A stretch of DNA of 14,268 bases from positions 1-14,268 of the forward strand of contig JABHUT010000149.1 of assembly GCA_018658685.1 (NCBI GenBank), in the 5' to 3' direction. Below, piece after piece: positions 6,586 through 12,307 of this stretch (positions within the stretch are counted from its first letter, which is position 1; each line of letters starts with the position of its first letter). The notes below the pieces were generated by a model that saw only the letters and a program-made list of their open reading frames with translations, did not search any database and had not been told where the DNA came from. This stretch comes from Alphaproteobacteria bacterium. Its GTDB lineage: Bacteria; Pseudomonadota; Alphaproteobacteria; MED-G09. The position numbers were made by a program, and so were the translations under genes.

Positions 6586-7427
6586 AAAACTTCTCCCTCT
6601 AGTCCTATTAAAATTGTAGGAATGCCTAGCATAGAATTTTTTAATGTGGATACAAGAGTACCAGGCTTTCTTCCTTTTCTAACCTCAGATAATTCAAAAC
6701 CTTTACTAATAAGACTCCTATAACAAGAGTTAAAATCATCCGTATGCCATCCAATTCCATAATACTCTGCTAAATCATTTACTTTATCACCCTCTACAAC
6801 CTCAATAGTAATCCCATTAATCCTGAAAAATAACATACGACCAGACCACTCTTTAAAAGTCTTATCTAGCGCCAATCGTATTTGTAAGTTTTTTTCAAAT
6901 AAATTAATCATCTCATCCAGATTAGTTGTATTAATCACCACTTGGTTTATAGACTTAACCATTTTATCAGAAGAGTTGTTTTTATTTTCTGTAAAAAATC
7001 TGTTACTCCCACTTATTGAAACGTTTAAATTAGAAATTAAATCCTGATCAATAGAAAATAAATAAGAATGAAAGGTATTAGAATTATTATCTTCGAAAGT
7101 AATTTTATGAAAGTCACCTAAACAGATATTTTTTTCTTTTAAATCGCTATACGTTATTTTGGGGTCTTCAGACATAAAGTTAAATCCAAAAAAACCCTCA
7201 TGCTTATCCTTTTTAAAATCTAAAATTTTCTTAGACCAAAGGCCTTCCTTGTATGTATCTATTAAACCCACACCGAGATTACCAACATTAAAATTATGAA
7301 TTTTTATTCCTAGCTCATTAGAAAAGCCTTTAAAGGTTGGGCTTCTAGAAAAAAACAAAGAAAATTCCTTACTGGATTTTTCAATATTATTTACAATAAA
7401 AAATATATTTTGAATTTTTTTAAGCAT
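6582..7427 (-). CDS. Two-domain VOC (glyoxalase-like) protein
   Basis: A 281-residue protein of the vicinal-oxygen-chelate superfamily, probably cytoplasmic. The N-terminal half (about 1-125) shows a weak VOC repeat (KIQNIFFIVNNIEKSSKEF). The C-terminal half (about 157-277) is clear: INQVVINTTNLDEMINLFEK, ITIEVVEG (206-213), YYGIGWHTDDFNSCYRSLISKG (223 on) and GRKPGTLVSTLKN...GIPTILIGLEG. In metal-dependent glyoxalases the first strand carries a His ligand. Here that position is Gln162, while Glu209 and His228 are retained, so metal binding may differ or be lost. It is the first gene of the operon and overlaps the binding-protein gene by four bases. It may be an enzyme opening, cleaving or isomerising the imported compound, or a binding protein. 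No Shine-Dalgarno precedes the ATG, so the message may be nearly leaderless. Confidence 0.82.
   Translation of the reverse strand: MLKKIQNIFFIVNNIEKSSKEFSLFFSRSPTFKGFSNELGIKIHNFNVGNLGVGLIDTYKEGLWSKKILDFKKDKHEGFFGFNFMSEDPKITYSDLKEKNICLGDFHKITFEDNNSNTFHSYLFSIDQDLISNLNVSISGSNRFFTENKNNSSDKMVKSINQVVINTTNLDEMINLFEKNLQIRLALDKTFKEWSGRMLFFRINGITIEVVEGDKVNDLAEYYGIGWHTDDFNSCYRSLISKGFELSEVRKGRKPGTLVSTLKNSMLGIPTILIGLEGEVF
6593..6597 (-). promoter_or_regulatory. Shine-Dalgarno supporting TTG start of the binding protein
   Basis: GGGAG on the minus strand lies seven bases before the TTG at 6585, inside the last codons of the VOC gene. The start gives a textbook lipoprotein signal (positive residues, hydrophobic core, LSSC), which supports it over internal alternatives. 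Confidence 0.75.
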
Positions 7428-7505
7428 TTTTCAATATAATACATTAATTTATATTTCTTAATCCTTTTTCTTTTATAAAAAGAAAGCAATTGCTAATGTA
7501 TTTTT
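7428..7505. promoter_or_regulatory. Divergent promoter region, VOC operon versus FAD dehydrogenase
   Basis: This 78-base, almost pure A+T spacer must hold the promoters of the leftward transporter operon and the rightward FAD enzyme gene. Leftward, TATTAT/TATATT sits only about ten bases before the VOC ATG, consistent with a very short leader. Rightward, TATAAA (7474-7479) is a possible -10. A perfect 10-base palindrome AGCAATTGCT (7485-7494) lies eleven bases before the FAD gene's ATG and could be an operator. Neither start has a Shine-Dalgarno sequence. Box assignments are weak in such AT-rich sequence. Confidence 0.4.
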
Positions 7506-8912
7506 ATGAATAAAGAAATTTTATCTAAATTAATAAAAATAGTTGGTTCAGCTAATGCTATAATTAACAAAATTGATATGGCCAAATACCTTACTGAGTG
7601 GAGAGGTGTTTACAAAGGAAGAGCTGGAATAATTTTAAAACCAAGGACCTCTAAAGAAGTCTCCAAAATACTTAAAGTTGCCTACGAAACAAATACACCA
7701 GTAATTACTCAGGGTGGTAATACAGGCCTCGTAGGTGGGCAAATATCATTTGACTCAAATCATATAGTTTTAAGTCTTACTAGATTAAATAAAGTTAGAT
7801 ATATCAATAATTTAGATAGGTCTATTACAGTAGAGTCTGGATTAACATTAATGGAATTACAAAATTATTGTATACAGAACAGCACCTTTTTTCCTTTATC
7901 ATTAGCATCAGAAGGGACATGCACAATTGGTGGAAACATAGCAACAAATGCTGGTGGTGTTGGGGTATTGTATTATGGTAACACAAGAGATTTAGTCCTT
8001 GGTCTAGAGGTGGTTACTCCTAGTGGAAAAATAATTGATAATCTTAAAACCCTTATTAAAGATAACACGGGATATTCTTTAAAAGATATTTTTATAGGAT
8101 CGGAAGGAACTCTTGGTGTAATAACTGCAGCAACATTAAAGACATTTCCCCTTCCAAAAGAAAAATATACAATAATTTTAAAAATTGACTCACCTAAAAA
8201 ATCTATTGAAACCTTAAGATTCATTCAGGAAAATATTTCAACACCATTAACAGCTTTTGAATTAATGAATCAGCTCTCAATTCAGTTTGTTACTAAGAAT
8301 ATCCCAAATACACTCTCGCCCTTTTCTGATTTTAAATGGGCTGTTCTTGCAGAATTCTCATCACTTGAAGCAAATAATGACGAGATAGAAAAAATTCAAA
8401 ATATATTAAATAAATTAATAAAATTAGGATTAGTTGAAGATGGAGTAATTTCTAGCTCCTTAAGTCAATCAAAAGAAATGTGGAAATTAAGAGAAAGTAT
8501 CTCTGAGTCACAAAAAGCGGAAGGTGGAAGTATAAAAAATGATATTTCTGTTCCTATAAAATTTATTGATGAATTTATAAAAAAAGGATCCAGTATTACT
8601 AAAAAGATTATACCTAACGCACGATGTGTTATTTTTGGACATATAGGAGATGGAAATATTCACTTTAATATTTCACAACCTACTAAAGTTAAAAAAGAAG
8701 ATTTTTTGAAGAATGAGAAAAATCTTAGGAAAAAGATAGTTGAGTTAACAATGAACCTTGATGGCTCTTTTAGTGCAGAGCATGGAGTTGGTGTAACGAG
8801 AAAAGCCGAATTAAAAAAATATAAAAAAGATGAACTAAATATTATGAAAAGTATTAAAAAATCTATAGACGATAAAAATATCTTAAACCCAGGTAAAATT
8901 ATCGATTACTAA
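7506..8912 (+). CDS. FAD-linked 2-hydroxyacid dehydrogenase, D-2-hydroxyglutarate/D-lactate type
   Basis: Flavoenzyme of 468 residues oxidising a 2-hydroxy acid, probably the D form, to the 2-keto acid; full length for the GlcD/DLD2/D2HGDH family. The FAD-binding domain (about 35-215) has the pyrophosphate loop QGGNTGLVGGQ (69-79), SLASEGTCTIGGNIATNAGG (132-151) and IGSEGTLGVIT (197-207). The C-terminal cap (about 220-466) has the substrate and metal residues: LRES (328-331), KNDISVP (344-350), FGHIGDGNIHFN with His379 and His386 (377-388), SAEHGVGVTRK with Glu425/His426, and ILNPGKII. No iron-sulfur domain or glcE/glcF partner is present, so electrons probably go to ETF or quinone. The KNDISVP and GHIGDGNIHFN pattern favours D-2-hydroxyglutarate dehydrogenase or D-lactate dehydrogenase over glycolate oxidase, but the substrate is not settled. 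The stop overlaps the convergent Lrp-family gene by four bases. Confidence 0.9.
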   Translation: MNKEILSKLIKIVGSANAIINKIDMAKYLTEWRGVYKGRAGIILKPRTSKEVSKILKVAYETNTPVITQGGNTGLVGGQISFDSNHIVLSLTRLNKVRYINNLDRSITVESGLTLMELQNYCIQNSTFFPLSLASEGTCTIGGNIATNAGGVGVLYYGNTRDLVLGLEVVTPSGKIIDNLKTLIKDNTGYSLKDIFIGSEGTLGVITAATLKTFPLPKEKYTIILKIDSPKKSIETLRFIQENISTPLTAFELMNQLSIQFVTKNIPNTLSPFSDFKWAVLAEFSSLEANNDEIEKIQNILNKLIKLGLVEDGVISSSLSQSKEMWKLRESISESQKAEGGSIKNDISVPIKFIDEFIKKGSSITKKIIPNARCVIFGHIGDGNIHFNISQPTKVKKEDFLKNEKNLRKKIVELTMNLDGSFSAEHGVGVTRKAELKKYKKDELNIMKSIKKSIDDKNILNPGKIIDY

Positions 8913-9388
8913 TCCTCTAGATTTATTGGAATACCAGGGGAATGCTTTGATTGTCTTATAGTTAGGGATGTTTTAACACTAGCTACATTTGGAGCTGATG
9001 TTAATTCCTTGGTTAAAAAACTTTGAAATGTAGATAGATCAGGAGCGACGCATTTTAAAATAAAATCAATCTCGCCGTTAAGCATATGGCACTCCCTAAC
9101 ATATGGTAATGATAAAATTCTTTCTTCAAATTGTCTTAAATCTGACTCTGCTTGATTATGAAGACCGACCATAGCAAAAACAGTTACTTCAAAGCCTAAT
9201 TTTTCAGCTTGAAGATCTGCATGATATCCTTTAATGAAACCATTTTTTTCAAGAGATCTTACTCGCCTTAAACATGGTGGCGCTGATAAATCAACTTTCT
9301 CAGCAAGATCAACATTTGTTATTCTTCCATCCTTCTGAAGAAGTGAAAGAATTTTTATATCAATATTATCTAAATTATCTCGTTTCAT
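8909..9388 (-). CDS. Lrp/AsnC-family transcriptional regulator
   Basis: DNA-binding regulator responding to amino acids or related ligands; 159 residues from the chosen start. The N-terminal winged helix-turn-helix (about 4-62) reads LDNIDIKILSLLQKDGRITN, VDLAEKVDLSAPPCLRRVRSLEKNGFIKGYHADL. The RAM ligand-binding and oligomerisation domain follows (about 66-148), with YVRECHMLNGEIDFILKC. The frame extends upstream to ATG 9412 and TTG 9424, but family proteins begin just before the LDxID segment, so the ATG at 9388 is preferred. No candidate start has a Shine-Dalgarno sequence. A TATAAC about 10 bases before 9388 suggests a nearly leaderless transcript, and it would lie inside the longer versions of the gene. 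Targets are unknown; the divergent ELM1-type gene is a natural candidate because of the shared spacer. Confidence 0.93.
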   Translation of the reverse strand: MKRDNLDNIDIKILSLLQKDGRITNVDLAEKVDLSAPPCLRRVRSLEKNGFIKGYHADLQAEKLGFEVTVFAMVGLHNQAESDLRQFEERILSLPYVRECHMLNGEIDFILKCVAPDLSTFQSFLTKELTSAPNVASVKTSLTIRQSKHSPGIPINLED

Positions 9389-9447
9389 ATAAATTATGTT
9401 ATACACTGTCATATAATCACGCAAGATTATTACAAGGATAAATTTAA
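9389..9447. promoter_or_regulatory. Divergent promoters, Lrp-family gene versus ELM1-type gene
   Basis: A minus-strand TATAAC (9398-9403) and a plus-strand TATAAT (9412-9417) are separated by only eight bases, so the two promoters would interfere or share a regulator site. Minus-strand TTGCGT (9419-9424) is a poor -35 at 15 bases; no good plus-strand -35 is seen. AAGGAT (9434-9439) is the ribosome binding site of the rightward gene. Autoregulation is common among Lrp-family members, but no consensus site is clear. Confidence 0.45.
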
Positions 9448-10386
9448 ATGGTAAGTAAGGAAATTTCAGATTGCTGGATTATATCATCAGGTTTAATTGG
9501 ATGCGAAAACCAATGCATTGGACTTGCCGAAGAGCTTAATCTTAAATATGAAATAAAAAGAGTTAATCCTTCTAAGTTTTTATCTATGATTGCGCCTTTT
9601 GGTAAACCAAAAAAAAGGGAAAGGTTAAATAAACCTTATCCAAAAATTATTATTGGTGCTGGTCGCAAGGTGGTCCCGTACATAAAAAATATAAAAAAAC
9701 TTTCTAAAAATAAATGCCTTACTATTTACCTACAAAACCCAAAAATAAACTCAAATAACTTTGGCCTTGTTTGGGCTCCTAAACATGACAATATCAAAGG
9801 TAATAATGTAATTTCCACCCTTTTATCACCAGGAAGAGTATCTAAGGAACTTTTGGGGCTAGAAAAGGATAAATGGGAAAGCGAATTCTTAAAACTTCCA
9901 AAGCCTTATATCTCAATATTAATTGGAGGAAAGAGTAAGGCATTTAACTTTTCAACTAATGATTGCTTAAATATCTTAAAAAAAATTAATCAAGCAATTG
10001 ATTTAGGTTGGACACCTTTAATATCAACATCAAGAAGAACTCCAAAAAATTTAATATTGGATATAAAGGATTTAATAAAAGATAAACCTCATTATATTTA
10101 TGATAATACTGGAGAAAATCCCTACTATGCTATACTGGCAACTTCGGATGTTGCATTAGTGACACCTGATTCTGTTAATATGCTGAGTGAAACATTAACC
10201 GCAGGTTTACCTACATTTATTTTTGATTTGAAATGCAAGTCAAAAAGAATTAATAATTTTTTAACAAACCTTAAAAACGAAAAATATATAAAAGATTTTA
10301 ATGAAACTATTGAAATATATAACTTTAAAAAAACTAACGCTACTTCAGTAATAGCAAATCATATAAAAACGCTTAATCACCTATAA
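9448..10386 (+). CDS. ELM1/GtrOC1-family putative glycosyltransferase (DUF1022)
   Basis: A 312-residue protein of the family named after plant mitochondrial fission factor ELM1. In alphaproteobacteria these proteins look like GT-B glycosyltransferases of cell-envelope sugars, but their reaction is mostly unproven. Motifs in order: WIISSGLIGCENQCIGLAEEL (10-30), IIIGAGRKVVPYI (67-79), YLQNPKI, FGLVWAPKHD (105-114), the second-domain opening PYISILIGGKSKAFN (153-167), GWTPLISTSRRTP (187-199), and TPDSVNMLSETLTAGLPTFIFD (239-260), which resembles the nucleotide-sugar site of GT-B enzymes. Length is normal and no membrane segment is evident, so it is probably cytoplasmic. It is preceded by AAGGA nine bases before the ATG, diverges from the Lrp-family gene, and lies 59 bases before trxB. 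Confidence 0.85.
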   Translation: MVSKEISDCWIISSGLIGCENQCIGLAEELNLKYEIKRVNPSKFLSMIAPFGKPKKRERLNKPYPKIIIGAGRKVVPYIKNIKKLSKNKCLTIYLQNPKINSNNFGLVWAPKHDNIKGNNVISTLLSPGRVSKELLGLEKDKWESEFLKLPKPYISILIGGKSKAFNFSTNDCLNILKKINQAIDLGWTPLISTSRRTPKNLILDIKDLIKDKPHYIYDNTGENPYYAILATSDVALVTPDSVNMLSETLTAGLPTFIFDLKCKSKRINNFLTNLKNEKYIKDFNETIEIYNFKKTNATSVIANHIKTLNHL

Positions 10387-10415
10387 AAATATATTAATAA
10401 AAATTTAGAATCCTT

Positions 10416-10421
10416 TATAAT
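10416..10421 (+). promoter_or_regulatory. Candidate -10 box for trxB
   Basis: A perfect TATAAT lies 24 bases before the trxB ATG. TTAATA (10394-10399) is a partial -35 with a 16-base spacer. A start near 10428 would leave a short leader containing the weak ribosome binding site AAAGAG. trxB may therefore be transcribed separately as well as from the upstream gene. Confidence 0.5.
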
Positions 10422-10445
10422 AAAATTAACATTAAAGAGATAAAT

Positions 10446-11393
10446 ATGTCAGAAACTATCCATTCTAAAGTCTTAATCCTAGGCTCAGGCCCAGCAGGCT
10501 ATACAGCAGCAATTTATGCTTCAAGGGCTATGCTAGAGCCAATTCTATTAACAGGAATGGAGCCAGGTGGTCAAATGACTATAACCACAGATGTAGAAAA
10601 TTATCCTGGATACTCTGATGTTATTCAAGGCCCTTGGTTGATGGATCAAATGAAAGAACAGGCTGAAAAAGTTGGAACTCAAATTATTATGGATACAATA
10701 ATAGACGTTGATCTATCAAAACGACCCTTTGTCCTGACTTCTGATTCTGAAAAAAAATATTCTTGCGATTCTTTGATAATATCAACAGGAGCTCAAGCAA
10801 AATGGCTTGGGTTAGAGTCCGAAGCTAAGTATATGGGCTATGGGGTATCTGCATGTGCTACGTGTGATGGTTTCTTTTATAAAGATAAAAAGGTTACTGT
10901 TGTTGGAGGTGGTAATACAGCTGTTGAAGAAGCTTTATTTTTGACAAATTTTGCCTCAGAGGTAACACTTATCCATAGGCGTAATGAACTAAGAGCCGAA
11001 AAAATATTACAAAAGAAACTTTTTGATCACCCTAAAGTTAAAGTAATATGGGACTCCGAAATTAAAGAAATCTTAGGACAAGACAATCCGCCAAGTGTAG
11101 AGAGTATTATTATAAAAAATGTTAAAACAAATAACGAAACAAAACTTGAAGCAGATGGTGTATTTGTAGCAATAGGTCATAGTCCATCATCAAAAATTTT
11201 TAATGATAAGCTTAATATTACTGAGTCTGGTTATATAATTACAGAGCCTGACTCAACAAAGACATCCTCAGTAGGTGTTTTTGCTGCCGGTGATGTTACT
11301 GATGATAAATATAGACAAGCTGTAACCGCCGCTGGGATGGGTTGCATGGCTGCCCTTGAAGTAGAAAGTTTCTTATCGTCAGAAGAAGATTAA
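10446..11393 (+). CDS. trxB: Thioredoxin reductase (NADPH)
   Basis: Cytoplasmic FAD enzyme that reduces thioredoxin with NADPH; 315 residues, standard for the low-molecular-weight bacterial type, and complete. The FAD-binding motif GSGPAGYTAAIYASRA is at 13-28 and GGQMTITTDVENYPG at 41-55. The redox-active pair is Cys137 and Cys140 in SACATCDG. The NADPH domain has VVGGGNTAVEEA (152-163) and HRRNELRAEK (177-186, the two arginines that read the 2'-phosphate). The C-terminal FAD motif is VFAAGDVTDDKYRQAVTAAGMGC (278-300). It follows the ELM1-type gene on the same strand and has its own likely promoter. The stop is one base from the stop of the convergent bamF-like gene. Confidence 0.98.
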   Translation: MSETIHSKVLILGSGPAGYTAAIYASRAMLEPILLTGMEPGGQMTITTDVENYPGYSDVIQGPWLMDQMKEQAEKVGTQIIMDTIIDVDLSKRPFVLTSDSEKKYSCDSLIISTGAQAKWLGLESEAKYMGYGVSACATCDGFFYKDKKVTVVGGGNTAVEEALFLTNFASEVTLIHRRNELRAEKILQKKLFDHPKVKVIWDSEIKEILGQDNPPSVESIIIKNVKTNNETKLEADGVFVAIGHSPSSKIFNDKLNITESGYIITEPDSTKTSSVGVFAAGDVTDDKYRQAVTAAGMGCMAALEVESFLSSEED

Positions 11394-11394
11394 G

Positions 11395-11811
11395 TTATTT
11401 TAAAACTTTAGAGGTTGAATTTAGGACCTGACTTTCAAGATTTGGGCTCACCTCTTCTACATCTCGCATTTCAGAATCTAGAACCTCTTTAATATTTGGT
11501 ATTGCCTCAGCAACATCAGAACCCGTCATTAAACTAATCTCTGATGAACTAAAATCATCTGTTTGGTTTTGGCCAAATAAAATTGATTGGAGTTGTCTAT
11601 TTGGCTGCTGAGCATTAGGTCTTATCTCTCCCTCTGCAGGAGGTCTCAAGTTATATTCTGGAGGAACGATTAAAGGCGGCTTTGTTAGAATTGTAAATTC
11701 ATCTGGAGGCATTTTGTTTGTCCCAAGAACATCTGATAACTCGCTTCCGCAACCTGAAAGTAAGGACAAATTAAGCATAAAAATTAAACTGAAAAATATT
11801 CTAAAAAACAT
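11395..11811 (-). CDS. bamF: BamF-like lipoprotein (DUF3035)
   Basis: Small predicted outer-membrane lipoprotein of 138 residues. A signal sequence ends in the lipobox LSGC with lipid-bearing Cys21. The mature protein is low in structure and carries the family motif PPDEFTILTKPPLIVPPEYN (35-54), followed by LRPPAEGE. From memory, this is the DUF3035 family, described in alphaproteobacteria as the Bam subunit BamF because the DEF...PPL.VPP stretch resembles the extended N-terminal region of BamC. It follows lspA, as in many alphaproteobacteria, with 10 bases between and GAGGA close to the ATG. Its product is itself a likely substrate of the neighbouring signal peptidase. Confidence is high that it is a lipoprotein of this family, lower for the exact role. 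Confidence 0.78.
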   Translation of the reverse strand: MFFRIFFSLIFMLNLSLLSGCGSELSDVLGTNKMPPDEFTILTKPPLIVPPEYNLRPPAEGEIRPNAQQPNRQLQSILFGQNQTDDFSSSEISLMTGSDVAEAIPNIKEVLDSEMRDVEEVSPNLESQVLNSTSKVLK

Positions 11812-11821
11812 TTAATCCTCA

Positions 11822-12307
11822 CTAAGAGTTACTAAAAGAATCTTTTGCAGAATATATTAAAACAGATATTCCACCAGAAACTATTGCTATATCAGCTATA
11901 TTAAATACATACCAGTAATAATCAAAAACATGAAGAGAAATAAAATCGATAACCTTACCGTACAGTATTCTGTCAATCATGTTTCCTAAGGCCCCACCTA
12001 TAATTAAGCAAATTCCAAAAGAAATAAAATTTGAATTGGATTCTCTAATCCAATAAATTAAATAAGAAATTATTAAAAGCGATAAAACTATTAAAACTAC
12101 CCGCTGAATCTCACCTCCGCCTCCGAAAAGTCCGTAACTAATACCAGGATTATAGACAAGAACGAAATCCATAAAAGGTGTTATAAAAACTTTTCCTTTA
12201 TTTTCTAGATCATAGAAATTTAATAAAAAATATTTAGTAAAAAAATCAATAAAAAAAATACTTAGGCTTGTTATTAAAAAATTAATATTCGGAAATTTTT
12301 TAACCAC
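11822..12307 (-). CDS. lspA: Lipoprotein signal peptidase (signal peptidase II)
   Basis: Inner-membrane aspartyl protease that removes signal peptides from diacylglyceryl-modified prolipoproteins. It is 161 residues with four hydrophobic segments, normal for the family. Conserved parts: IDFFTKYFL (20-28), VYNPGISYGLF (51-61), GGALGNMIDRILYGKVIDFI (104-123) with catalytic Asp121, and FNIADIAIVSGG (135-146) with catalytic Asp139. The start is GTG at 12307, supported by GAGGG six bases upstream. It overlaps the end of ileS by eight bases, so the two are translationally coupled. The ileS-lspA order is common in proteobacteria. Confidence 0.96.
   Translation of the reverse strand: MVKKFPNINFLITSLSIFFIDFFTKYFLLNFYDLENKGKVFITPFMDFVLVYNPGISYGLFGGGGEIQRVVLIVLSLLIISYLIYWIRESNSNFISFGICLIIGGALGNMIDRILYGKVIDFISLHVFDYYWYVFNIADIAIVSGGISVLIYSAKDSFSNS

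Noticed and set aside
7461..7484. CTTTTTCTTTT...AAAAGAAAG-like imperfect hairpin
   Set aside because: It is pyrimidine- then purine-rich low-complexity sequence with mismatches; it may only reflect AT-rich composition in a promoter region.
7973..8224. An 83-codon open frame on the minus strand
   Set aside because: It lies wholly inside the FAD dehydrogenase gene, its translation resembles no family, and it is the antisense shadow of conserved motifs there.
2083..9405. The octamer TGTTATAC occurs in both regulator spacers (2083-2090 and 9397-9404 region)
   Set aside because: An eight-base AT-rich match in a window of this size is expected by chance, and the flanks are unrelated.
10387..10445. 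Possible terminator between the ELM1-type gene and trxB
   Set aside because: The spacer is AT-rich with no stem of useful length; the features seen fit a promoter better.
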